DNA from: Streptomyces sp. NRRL F-5135 | GTDB lineage: Bacteria; Actinomycetota; Actinomycetes; Streptomycetales; Streptomycetaceae | Direction: 5' to 3' | Assembly: GCF_000719775.1 (NCBI RefSeq) | Contig: NZ_JOHR01000029.1 | Coordinates: 1-61,409 of the forward strand | Length of the DNA stretch: 61,409 nucleotides | Shown here: positions 1-7,550 of the stretch, piece after piece | Position numbering within the stretch: the stretch's first letter is position 1 | How the letters are laid out: each line of letters begins with the position of its first letter | Translations under genes and position numbers: made by a program | The notes under the pieces: model-generated | Told to the model about the DNA's origin: nothing | Seen by the model: the letters and a program-made list of their open reading frames with translations, nothing else | Database searches by the model: none

Positions 1-1
1 A

Positions 2-415
2 ACCGGCGAACTCTACCTCTACCCCGGCACCGGAAACACCGGCCTCAACACACTCGGAACCCGCACCCTCATCGGAACCGGCGGCTGGAACGGCATGAAC
101 AAACTCGCCTCCCCCGGCGACTTCAACGCAGACGGCAAAGCCGACCTCATCGCCACCAAGACCGAAACCGGCGAACTGTACCTCTACCCCGGCACCGGCT
201 CACCCGGACTGAACACGCTCAGCAGCAGGATCCTCATCGGCACCGGCGGCTGGAACGGCATCTCCGACTACGCAGCCGCCGACTTCACCGGCGACGACAT
301 CGGCGACCTCACCGCCATCGAATCCGCCACATACAAGACCGGCAAGCTCTACCTCTACAAAGGCAACGGCAGCACCCTGGGCGGCCGTACCGAAATAGGC
401 ACCGGCGGCTGGTAA
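2..415 (+). CDS. FG-GAP/VCBS-type repeat protein, 3' end only
   Basis: The window begins inside this gene; the frame is open from base 2 to a TAA at 413-415, giving about 137 C-terminal residues. Three tandem units of about 50 residues are visible, each with GELYLYPGTG or KLYLYKGNG, an LIGTGGWNG-like end, and a DFNADGKADL or DFTGDDIGDL calcium-loop motif. That pattern is typical of FG-GAP/VCBS beta-propeller repeats in secreted Streptomyces proteins. The catalytic or N-terminal part lies outside the window, so no enzyme activity can be assigned. The protein ends in the repeat itself (GTGGW) with no sortase signal. Presence of the repeat is certain; the overall identity is open. Confidence 0.8.
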   Translation, partial: TGELYLYPGTGNTGLNTLGTRTLIGTGGWNGMNKLASPGDFNADGKADLIATKTETGELYLYPGTGSPGLNTLSSRILIGTGGWNGISDYAAADFTGDDIGDLTAIESATYKTGKLYLYKGNGSTLGGRTEIGTGGW

Positions 416-441
416 GACACCGGCAGGCCGGTACCGAGGCC

Positions 442-473
442 GTGCGGGGCGCCTCCCTCGGGGCGCCCCGCAC
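442..473. terminator. Perfect 12-bp hairpin between convergent genes
   Basis: GTGCGGGGCGCC pairs perfectly with GGCGCCCCGCAC around an 8-nt loop. It lies 26 bp after the repeat-protein stop and 35 bp beyond the stop of the converging MOSC gene, so it can serve as a bidirectional terminator. There is no U-tract, which is usual in Streptomyces. Confidence 0.7.
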
Positions 474-508
474 GCTCGACGCCGTAGCGGAGGCGGCGGT
501 ATTCGGCG

Positions 509-1213
509 TTACGGAACGCCGCTCCTGGTCGGCCGGTGCCGCGCACTGCCGTTGAGCGAAGCGACATACTCGCGCGCCAGCCGCAGCGCCTCGGAATGCA
601 GGGCGTCACCGGCGGCGAGGACCTCGGGCAGCAGCTCGCGTTCGAGCGTGACCGCCCGGAAGGCCATGGCCACCGTGACCTCGTGATCCGGCCGGTGCAC
701 GATCTCGATCGGATCACCGGCCCGGATCTCGCCGGGAACGATCACTCGCAGGTAGGCGCCGGTGACGGCACGCCGGGTGAAGCGCTTGACCCAGCCCTCC
801 TCGCCGAGTCTGCTCTGGAAGGTGCGGCACGGGATCCGTCCGCTCGTCGTCTCCAGCACCAGGTCGGGGCCGATCCGCCAGCGCTCACCGATCCGGGCGC
901 CGGTGATGTCCAGGCCGGATGTGGTGAGGTTCTCCCCGAACGCGCCGTTGGGCAATGACCGTCCCAGCTCACGCTCCCAGAAGTCCAGGTCCTCCCGGGC
1001 GAAGGCGTACACCGCCTGGTCGCTGCCGCCGTGATGACGCAGGTCGCAGACCGCGTCACCGGCCACGCCACTGCCTCCCCGGCCCGGGGGGCCAGGATCG
1101 GCCACCCCGACCGGACCGTCGGCGGGTTCCTTGAAGATCCCGGTAGTGCCGCTCGGAGAGTTGGTGTACTCCACAGCCCTGGGACGGCCCCGGTTCACAG
1201 TCAGCAACTTCAT
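509..1213 (-). CDS. MOSC domain-containing protein
   Basis: A protein of 234 residues beginning MKLLTVNRGRPR; a GTG 18 bp further upstream is an alternative start. It matches the YiiM-like MOSC pattern: HHGGSDQAVYAFAREDL near the middle, then PNGAFGENLTTSGLD, and a conserved Cys in RIPCRTFQSRLG followed by GWVKRFTRRAVTGAYLRV. MOSC domains bind or transfer sulfur at molybdenum cofactors; YiiM-type members act in reduction of N-hydroxylated compounds. The protein is cytoplasmic with no signal peptide. The TetR gene upstream is in the same direction 94 bp away and could be cotranscribed. The exact substrate is unknown. Confidence 0.8.
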   Translation of the reverse strand: MKLLTVNRGRPRAVEYTNSPSGTTGIFKEPADGPVGVADPGPPGRGGSGVAGDAVCDLRHHGGSDQAVYAFAREDLDFWERELGRSLPNGAFGENLTTSGLDITGARIGERWRIGPDLVLETTSGRIPCRTFQSRLGEEGWVKRFTRRAVTGAYLRVIVPGEIRAGDPIEIVHRPDHEVTVAMAFRAVTLERELLPEVLAAGDALHSEALRLAREYVASLNGSARHRPTRSGVP

Positions 1214-1307
1214 TGGCCGGATGGTAACCACTCGCCTTCGAGTGCTCCAGTGAATTCGGCGTCTGTCTGCCTGCCGACCGCGGGCCCGGGTGGCCGGCGG
1301 CGCCTCG

Positions 1308-1910
1308 TCAGTGCGGTCGGCGCAGTCCCGCGACGAGGATCCCGACCAGTCGGCGTGTGTCGTAGCGGGGATTGCTGCCGGCCCCCGCGCAGAGGCTCGC
1401 GACGCCGCGCATCAGTTCGTACGGCTCGAGATCGGAGCGGATCTCGCCCGAATCGGCTGCCGCGTCGAGCAACTGCGCGCACACGGGGACGAGCCGGTCG
1501 AGGAAGTAGGAGTGCAGGGGGTCGAAGCAGGGGTCGTCGGACTGCAGCACGGCGGCGAGTCCGTGCTTGGTGACCAGGAAGTCGACGAAGAGGTCGATCC
1601 ATCGCCCCAGCGCGGCATGCGGAGTCGGGCCGGCCGCCAGCAGCGCCGGACCGGCCTCGGCAAGGCCCTCCACCTGATGCCGGTAGACGGCGACGATGAG
1701 ATCCGCCCGCGTCGGGAAGTGGCGGTAGATCGTGGCCGTCCCGACGCCGGCCTCGGCCGCGATGTCGCGGATCGGCGCTTCCACGCCCGACGTGACGAAA
1801 ACCGCGGCGGCCGCGTCGAGCAGGGCTTCCTCGTTGCGTCGCGCGTCCGCCCGCTTGGGCCGTGCCGCGCGTCCCGCCGCGCGTCCCGCGTCCCGATCGC
1901 CGCCGTTCAC
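1308..1910 (-). CDS. TetR/AcrR-family transcriptional regulator
   Basis: About 200 residues starting at GTG (VNGGDRDAGR). GTG is preferred because GGAGGGA lies 7 bp upstream; longer in-frame starts run across the palindromic operator. The N-terminal domain is a standard TetR helix-turn-helix (DIAAEAGVGTATIYRHFPTR), with helix 1 EEALLDAAAAVFVTSG. The C-terminal ligand domain has the pattern of SCO1712-like regulators (LFVDFLVTKHGLAAVL, then DPLHSYFLDRLVP). A perfect 19-bp palindrome sits just upstream, so autoregulation is likely. Neighbours on the same strand (SDR, YunG-like, MOSC) are candidate targets. The ligand is unknown. Confidence 0.85.
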   Translation of the reverse strand: MNGGDRDAGRAAGRAARPKRADARRNEEALLDAAAAVFVTSGVEAPIRDIAAEAGVGTATIYRHFPTRADLIVAVYRHQVEGLAEAGPALLAAGPTPHAALGRWIDLFVDFLVTKHGLAAVLQSDDPCFDPLHSYFLDRLVPVCAQLLDAAADSGEIRSDLEPYELMRGVASLCAGAGSNPRYDTRRLVGILVAGLRRPH

Positions 1911-1937
1911 CCTGTCCGTCCCTCCACCACCCGGTTT

Positions 1938-1956
1938 ACCGGGACAATGTCCCGGT
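1938..1956. promoter_or_regulatory. Putative TetR operator upstream of the tetR at 1308-1910
   Basis: ACCGGGACA-A-TGTCCCGGT is a perfect 9+1+9 palindrome. It is 28 bp upstream of the GTG start of the TetR gene, in the position expected for an autoregulatory operator. Confidence 0.7.
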
Positions 1957-2060
1957 TTCTTATGATGGCAGAGCGGGGACACAGCGTCCAAACCTGAGTG
2001 CCAGGGCGCAGCGAAGACCGCCGTCATCGGCCGAGGCGCATCGGCACCGGCCTGACGCGG

Positions 2061-2561
2061 TCACGCACTGGGAAGGAGGGCCCTCGTCCTCGTCGGCGTG
2101 CGGCCGCCCCACGGCGGGTCCGACGGCGGTGTGGGGCCCGTCGTGCTGGCCGGCTGACGCCGCTTCCCCTCCGGCAGGCCCGACCCCAGGCGTTCGCCGA
2201 CACGCTCGCGCAACAACAGGTACTCGTCCCAGCGGCGCGGCAGCGGGCCGGCAGGACGCTCGACGACGCGGGCCGCGCCGATGGTCTGCCCCAGCAGGAA
2301 CTGCTCACGTGTCAGATCCAGTTCGACCCCGCTGGGCAGCCGGTTCCACCAGTGGAAACCGTGTTGCGTTCCGTCGAGGTACACCTCGCCCACCACGAGG
2401 GAGCCGCCGAAGACGTCGTGGACGATCAGGGCGGTGATGTCGCAGTGGCCCCGAGCGGGGTTGCCGGGCCGCCAGTCGTCCAGGTCGTCGGGCGAACACG
2501 TGTCGAGGGCCCAGCTCTCACGCAGAGCCCGGTCGAGATCCAGCAGATTCCAAGGAGTCAT
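2061..2561 (-). CDS. YunG-like protein of unknown function
   Basis: 166 residues starting MTPWNLLDLDRALRESW; GGAAGG 8 bp upstream supports this ATG over longer frames. It resembles the YunG family of Bacillus and actinobacteria, with DTCSPDDLDDW, NPARGHCDITALIVHDVFGG, GEVYLDGTQHGFHWWNRLPSG and ELDLTREQF. The conserved Cys, Asp, His and Trp residues suggest a compact cytoplasmic enzyme or binding fold, but no reaction is established. The C-terminal 35 residues are proline- and arginine-rich and look unstructured. It lies 94 bp downstream of the SDR gene on the same strand. Confidence 0.7.
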   Translation of the reverse strand: MTPWNLLDLDRALRESWALDTCSPDDLDDWRPGNPARGHCDITALIVHDVFGGSLVVGEVYLDGTQHGFHWWNRLPSGVELDLTREQFLLGQTIGAARVVERPAGPLPRRWDEYLLLRERVGERLGSGLPEGKRRQPASTTGPTPPSDPPWGGRTPTRTRALLPSA

Positions 2562-2655
2562 GCCGTCAGCCTTCCACCAGGCACTGACAATCGAGGGTGC
2601 TCCGCCGGCCGACGGCGCTCCGCCTCTCGTCGGGGGTGCTTCCCCTCCCCCTTGG

Positions 2656-3429
2656 TCATCGCAGGTAGGACGCTCCGTTGAGATCCAGTACGGCTCCGGA
2701 GGCCCAGGCCGCGCCCGGCGAGGCCAGGTGGACGACGGCCGCGGCGATCTCCTCCGGGGTCCCCACCCGGCCGAACGGGCTTTGCGCCCGCACCGCGTCT
2801 CCCTCCGGGCCGGAGAGTTTCGCCATCTGACGTTCGGTGGCGACGAAACCCGGTGCCACCGAGGTGACGGCGATCCGGTGGGGCGCCAGGGCGACGGCGA
2901 TCGACTGGCCGAACGCGTGGAGTGCGGCCTTTCCCGCCCCGTACGCCGGGTGGTCGGGCTCGCCCCGGTAGGCACCGCGGGAACCCACGTTGACGATGCT
3001 GCCGGGCGCGCCGCGGCCGATCAGCTGGTCGACGAAGGCCCAGGTGACGTTGACCGCCCCGAGGAGGTTGGTGTGGATCATCGAGTTCCACGTCTCGACC
3101 CAGGCGTCCCAGCCGACTTCGCCGATCCGGTGCCGGTTCGCCGCCTGCGGGGCCACCGCGGCGTTGTTCACCAGGACGTCCAGGGTCGTCAGCCCCCGCA
3201 CCGCCTCGTCGACGACGCCACGCGCCGCGGCCGGATCCGCGAGGTCCCCGCCGACGACCAGGTGGCCCTCGCCGGGCAGCAGGGCGAGGGTCCGATCGGC
3301 GTCCTCGCGGTGGTGCCCGTAGTGGACCGCGACGCGGTGTCCCGCCGCCGCCAGGGCGACTGCGGTCGCACGTCCGATGCCACGTGAGGCACCCGTGACG
3401 AGCGCTCCGCGGGTGGTGACGTCCTGCAC
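2656..3429 (-). CDS. Short-chain dehydrogenase/reductase
   Basis: 257 residues, NAD(P)-dependent oxidoreductase of the classical SDR family. TGASRGIG at residues 12-19 is the cofactor-binding motif, NNAA at 88-91 stabilises the fold, and the catalytic Ser-Tyr-Lys are S150, Y163 and K167 (YGAGK). The GTG start is chosen because GGAAGGA precedes it by 7 bp; a TTG 21 bp upstream is the only longer start. HYGHHRED after beta-2 lacks an acidic residue in the usual NAD-selecting position, so NADP preference is possible (inference). The substrate is not predictable. It heads a minus-strand series with the YunG-like, TetR and MOSC genes. Confidence 0.87.
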   Translation of the reverse strand: MQDVTTRGALVTGASRGIGRATAVALAAAGHRVAVHYGHHREDADRTLALLPGEGHLVVGGDLADPAAARGVVDEAVRGLTTLDVLVNNAAVAPQAANRHRIGEVGWDAWVETWNSMIHTNLLGAVNVTWAFVDQLIGRGAPGSIVNVGSRGAYRGEPDHPAYGAGKAALHAFGQSIAVALAPHRIAVTSVAPGFVATERQMAKLSGPEGDAVRAQSPFGRVGTPEEIAAAVVHLASPGAAWASGAVLDLNGASYLR

Positions 3430-3459
3430 GTACCGTTCCTTCCAGGACAAGCGGGTGGT

Positions 3460-3472
3460 CCGCAGCTTGCGG
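3460..3472. promoter_or_regulatory. Short palindrome upstream of the SDR gene
   Basis: CCGCA-GCT-TGCGG is a perfect 5+3+5 inverted repeat 31 bp upstream of the SDR GTG. A regulator-binding role is possible but nothing links it to a specific protein; chance occurrence in GC-rich DNA is also possible. Confidence 0.3.
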
Positions 3473-3607
3473 TGGTCGATGTCCGGATGTCAACATCACG
3501 GCCGACACCGGCCCGCCGTGACCGCCGGCGGCACGGAGGCTCGCCCGGCAGACCGGTCTGTGCGCCCCGGCAACGGCCTTGTGCCTCGCATGTGCGCGGC
3601 GGTGTGA

Positions 3608-4744
3608 TCAGCGTGGGTCCATCCGCCGGACGGAAGACGCGCCCGTTCGTTTCCACTCGTCGGCAGGGGTCAGCGGCACCGGTTCCGGCCGGTTGCCCGA
3701 GGTCGTCAGTTCGACACGCCTTCCCTCGGACGAAGAGCGCAGGACTGCTCGCAGTGTCTCCAGCACATGGAGGGCGTGGTCGCCGCCGACCCGTGCCGGG
3801 CGCCGGGCGTCGGCGGTCAGGAAATCGAGGAGGCCGATGCCACGGGCACCGCCGGCGTATCCGGCCGACGGTTCGAGCGGGCGCCAGTCGGTGCCGCCGA
3901 GTCCGAAGTGCCGTGTCTCGCCGTCGAAGCGATTGGGGTCGGGTACCGCGAGCGTGCCGGTCTCGCCGTGCACCTCGATGGGGACAGCCGTCGTGGCCGT
4001 GCCGTCGAAACTGGTCGTGAGCGTCGACAACGCGCCTCCCACGTGCTCGAGCACCGCGGACACATGGGTGTCGACCTCGACCGGGATCGTCTCCCCCGTA
4101 CGCGGTCCGGAGCCGATCACCCGCTCGCCGCGCAGGCGGGCGGACGCTCCGATCACCGCGCGGACCGGTCCCAGCAGGTGGACCAGGGCCGAGACGTAGT
4201 ACGGTCCCATGTCCATCAGCGGGCCCCCGCCGTCGGTGTAGTAGAAGTCGGGATGAGGGTGCCAGCGTTCGTGTCCCGGGGTGACCATGACGGCGAGCGC
4301 GGCGAGGGGGCGTCCGACGAGGCCGGCGTCGATCGCCGCGCGGGCCGTCTGGGTGCCCGTGCCGAGGACGGTGTCCGGGGCGCAGGCGATGCGCACGCCC
4401 GCCGCGGCCGCCGCCTCGACGACCGCCCTCCCGTCACGGTAGGTCGCGGCCAGCGGCTTCTCGCCGTACACGTTCTTGCCCCCGGCGATGGCGCCGAGCG
4501 CGATCTCGGCGTGAGCCGCCGGGGTGGTGAGGTTGAGCACGGTCTGGACGTCGGAGTCGCCGAACAGCCTCTCGACGGTCATGGCTTCCGCGCCGGGGAT
4601 CCCGGCGGCGACCGCGGTGGCCCGGGCCGCGTCGAGGTCGGCGACCGCGGTGATCCGCACGGCCGGATGGTTCGCGAGCGTTTCCACGTAGGCACGGGAT
4701 ATGACGCCGAGTCCTACGATGCCGATGCGGTGCGGGTCGCCCAC
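3608..4744 (-). CDS. Gfo/Idh/MocA-family dehydrogenase
   Basis: 378 residues with a GTG start (VGDPHRIGIVGLG) preceded by AAGGGG. The N-terminal Rossmann motif GLGVIS, the VADLDAARA segment and the EKPLA motif with catalytic Lys (YGEKPLAATY) define the Gfo/Idh/MocA family, whose members oxidise or reduce sugars and cyclitols with NAD(P). The C-terminal domain carries DMGPYYVSALVHLLGPV, the usual active-site helix. The start lies within the 3' end of the ThuA-like gene, a 31-bp overlap that implies translational coupling. ThuA plus Gfo pairs are common in carbohydrate catabolic loci, and the divergent glycosidase operon fits a shared sugar pathway. The specific substrate is unknown. Confidence 0.87.
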   Translation of the reverse strand: MGDPHRIGIVGLGVISRAYVETLANHPAVRITAVADLDAARATAVAAGIPGAEAMTVERLFGDSDVQTVLNLTTPAAHAEIALGAIAGGKNVYGEKPLAATYRDGRAVVEAAAAAGVRIACAPDTVLGTGTQTARAAIDAGLVGRPLAALAVMVTPGHERWHPHPDFYYTDGGGPLMDMGPYYVSALVHLLGPVRAVIGASARLRGERVIGSGPRTGETIPVEVDTHVSAVLEHVGGALSTLTTSFDGTATTAVPIEVHGETGTLAVPDPNRFDGETRHFGLGGTDWRPLEPSAGYAGGARGIGLLDFLTADARRPARVGGDHALHVLETLRAVLRSSSEGRRVELTTSGNRPEPVPLTPADEWKRTGASSVRRMDPR

Positions 4745-5436
4745 AGCATGCCCCTTTCGATGACGGTGCGGACATTCGGGTTCTCGAGTACGTCCACGCT
4801 GTGTCCGGGGGTGGTGACGACGACGCGTCCCGCGCCCCAGTTCCGGGTCCAGATCGCCGGGGAGACCACCGGGCGCTGCCACGGCTGCCAGGGACGCGTG
4901 GGATGTGTGGTGGTGGCCAGGACGTCGATGAGGTCGTCGTGGAGCACCCAGTACTGCTCGGTGTCCAGGGCGAAGTCGCCGATGTCCGCGGTGACGGGGT
5001 GCTCGCGCCCGAGGTCCGTGATGTCGATGGTGTGCGGCAGGTAGTTGTCCTCCTGCCCGCCCCGCCGCTCGCAGGGATCCTTGCCCGGGTGAGTGGCGAA
5101 CTGGCCTCCCACCAGGTGGAGATAGTCCGATGATGCGCGGAAGGAGTCGGCGATGCCGCCGTGCCAGCCGGTCAGACCGGTGCCGGCGGCGACGGCCCCG
5201 GCGAGGCCCTTCAGCTCGTCGGCGGCGATCTCCGACATGGTGACGCACTGGACGACGAGGTCGGTGCCGGACATGGTCGTGGCGTCGGCGTAGACGTGGG
5301 TCGACTCCTCGACTCGCACGTCGTATCCGCTGCGTTCGAGGAAGGGGATGAACAACTCCGTGGCCTCGACGGGCTGGTGCCCCTCCCATCCGCCCCGCAC
5401 CACCAGGGCCCTCTTCTCAGAAACGTCGCGTCTCAT
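4714..5436 (-). CDS. ThuA-like domain protein
   Basis: 240 residues starting MRRDVSEKRALVVRGGWEGH. It is a ThuA-like class I glutamine-amidotransferase-fold protein, with GGWEGHQPVEATELF at the N-terminus, a central LTGWHGGIADSFR, and GQFATHPG; the C-terminal part has HPVTADIGDFALDTEQYWV. ThuA of Rhizobium acts with ThuB in disaccharide (trehalose-type) utilisation through keto-sugars. It is the first gene of a two-gene unit with the overlapping Gfo/Idh/MocA dehydrogenase. No secretion signal is seen. The role in the local glucoside/glucuronide pathway is inferred from context only. Confidence 0.85.
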   Translation of the reverse strand: MRRDVSEKRALVVRGGWEGHQPVEATELFIPFLERSGYDVRVEESTHVYADATTMSGTDLVVQCVTMSEIAADELKGLAGAVAAGTGLTGWHGGIADSFRASSDYLHLVGGQFATHPGKDPCERRGGQEDNYLPHTIDITDLGREHPVTADIGDFALDTEQYWVLHDDLIDVLATTTHPTRPWQPWQRPVVSPAIWTRNWGAGRVVVTTPGHSVDVLENPNVRTVIERGMLWATRTASAS

Positions 5437-6158
5437 CGTTTCCACCGCTCCTGTGCTCCTCCGACTCGGGGTCCTACGACAAGCGGGCTCGGCGGGACGC
5501 GGGTGGGGCCCGGGCCCTCCCGCGCCCCGCCTCGCCGTTCCGCACGACGTAGCGTCCCGGAAAGGAGCCGCCCTGTGAACCACGCCGCGCGCGTCGTCGC
5601 CGGACGTGGGCGGTCCCGACGCTGCGGCCCGCACCACCCGGGCGGGCCCCCGCGGGCGCTCTCATCGGCGGGTTGCGACCGTTGGCGACGAAGACGTTCT
5701 TCGGTGAGTCGACCAGCAACGACTCGATCGCCCTTCCGAGGTCACCATCGCGATGTCCCCGTTCCCGACCCACTGGCGAATGCCGCTGCCACGGACTGTG
5801 GAGGGGGCCCTGACCGGAGGTCCGCGGTCACCCCCTCGCGCGCGCCGGGGCCCAGACCCGCCGGCACGGCAGGGGGCGACCGCGAGACATAACGTTCTGA
5901 TCACGAAGCCGAACGGCGACCTTCCCACCCTGGTGATCCAGGTCTAGCGTCCCGAACGAAAACCAACCACTTGGTAATAGTTGGCGCTCGCCCGGCGCGT
6001 ATCCGCGCACTGCCACACCGACGAAGGTCTCGGCCCCACCCACGAAGGAGCGCTGAACTCCCGGCGGAACGAGTGCGGTTGTGCGGCGCGTCCGCACAAC
6101 CCCGGTCGCAGCGCGAGCACCGGCCGGCCGTCACCACCCACAGACAGGAAGGCAGTCC
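5437..6158. other. Long divergent intergenic region between ThuA and GH1 genes
   Basis: 722 bp with no convincing intact gene. The only structured element found is the 15-bp putative TetR site at 5963-5977. On the minus strand around 5640-5760 two overlapping frames give coding-looking stretches (GIRQWVGNGDIAMV, then AIESLLVDSPKNVFVANG after an apparent frame change), which could be the decayed tail of a lost gene; I do not recognise the family. Confidence 0.4.
5963..5977. promoter_or_regulatory. Putative operator for the GH1-GUS-MFS-GH78 operon
   Basis: CCAACCACTTGGTAA contains the inverted repeat ACCAA-CCAC-TTGGT. A near-identical motif (CCAACCGTGTGGTAA) lies upstream of the tetR at 13979. 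Shared bases are CCAACC....GGTAA. The right edge overlaps a plausible -10 (TAATAG). It is likely the site of the cluster TetR (inference). Confidence 0.6.
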
Positions 6159-7382
6159 ATGACGACCGAATTCGCTCCCGGATTCCTCTGGGGAGCTTCC
6201 ACCGCACCGCACCAGATCGAGGGCAACAACCTCAACAGCGACTTCTGGGCGAGCGAGGGGCGGATACCGGGCATGGAGCGCAGTGGTGACGCCTGCGACA
6301 GCTACCACCGGTACCGCGAAGACATGGGACTGCTCGCCGACGCCGGTCTCGATGCCTACCGCTTCGGCATCGAATGGGCACGGATCGAGCCTGTCCCCGG
6401 GGTATTCTCGCGAGCCGAACTCGCCCACTACAGAGGCATGATCGACACAGCCTCCGAGCTCGGCCTGACCCCGGTCGTGACCCTCCACCACTTCACGAGC
6501 CCACTCTGGTTCGCACAGGAGGGCGGCTGGCTCGGCGACCGCGCCGTCGAGCGGTTCCGGGCGTACGCCGAGGCGGTCTCGCCGATCCTCGAAGGCGTCG
6601 AGTGGGTCGTCACCATGAACGAGCCGAACATGCTGGCCATCATGGTCGGCATGGCGCGGGCCGTACGGGACCGGCAGACGGCCGAGGAGTGGCAGAGCCC
6701 CACCGTCGACAACGAGAGCCCGCGGCCGCCGCTGCCGGCTCCCGATGTGAAGATCGGCGAACGGCTGGTCGAGGCGCACCACGCCGCCCGGGAGGTACTG
6801 CGCGAGCGCACCGCCGCCAAGGTCGGCTGGACGGTCGCCAACCGTGCCTTCGTCGCCCGCCCAGGGGCCGAGGAGAAGAAGCGGGAGCTGGAGCACATCT
6901 GGGAGGACCTCTATCTGGAGGGAGCACACGGCGATGACTTCGTCGGCGTGCAGTCGTACTCCAGCCAGTGGGTCGGCCCGGACGGCATCGAGCCCCACCC
7001 ACCGCATCCGGACAACACACTCGTGGGAACAGCCTACCGGCCCGACGCCCTGAGTATCGCCGTGCGGCACACCGCCGAGGTCACCGGCGGCATGCCTATC
7101 CTGATCAGCGAGAACGGAATCGCCACCCGGGACGACACCCGCCGGATCGCCTACACCCGCGAAGCCTTGGACCACCTCGGGGCAGCGCTGGCCGACGGCA
7201 TCGATGTACGCGGGTACCTGCACTGGAGCCTGCTGGACAACTACGAGTGGGGCCACTGGGAGCCGACGTTCGGTCTGGTCGAGGTCGACCGGGAGACCTT
7301 CGAGCGCCGCCCCAAGCCCAGCCTCGCGTGGCTGGGCGAGACCGCTCGCCGCGCACGCGCTGACCGTACCCCACGACCGTGA
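6159..7382 (+). CDS. GH1 family beta-glucosidase/6-phospho-beta-glucosidase-like hydrolase
   Basis: 407 residues; ATG follows AGGAAGG at good spacing. It is a complete GH1 (beta/alpha)8 retaining glycosidase: N-terminal FLWGASTAPHQIEG, acid/base E155 in TMNEPN, nucleophile E318 in LISENG, and the C-terminal LDNYEWGHW aglycone/glucose-binding loop. It is slightly shorter than typical 440-470-residue bacterial members. No signal peptide, so it acts on imported glycosides. It is the first gene of an apparent operon with beta-glucuronidase, sugar transporter and alpha-L-rhamnosidase. EWGHWEPTFGL favours a non-phosphorylated substrate over a 6-phosphoglucoside, but this is not certain. Confidence 0.92.
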   Translation: MTTEFAPGFLWGASTAPHQIEGNNLNSDFWASEGRIPGMERSGDACDSYHRYREDMGLLADAGLDAYRFGIEWARIEPVPGVFSRAELAHYRGMIDTASELGLTPVVTLHHFTSPLWFAQEGGWLGDRAVERFRAYAEAVSPILEGVEWVVTMNEPNMLAIMVGMARAVRDRQTAEEWQSPTVDNESPRPPLPAPDVKIGERLVEAHHAAREVLRERTAAKVGWTVANRAFVARPGAEEKKRELEHIWEDLYLEGAHGDDFVGVQSYSSQWVGPDGIEPHPPHPDNTLVGTAYRPDALSIAVRHTAEVTGGMPILISENGIATRDDTRRIAYTREALDHLGAALADGIDVRGYLHWSLLDNYEWGHWEPTFGLVEVDRETFERRPKPSLAWLGETARRARADRTPRP

Positions 7383-7550
7383 GGACAACACCGTGCAGGT
7401 ACCCGTTCCGTACGTCCCGGCCCCTGGCCGGACGGGTCTCACTGTCAGGGCGGCGCGGTCTCGCCGACCCCGGTGAACGATGTGGCCCACGACGCCGCGC
7501 CCGCTCCATTTCCCCCGGGCCACTGCCCGGCGACCACGCGTAGGAGCCCC

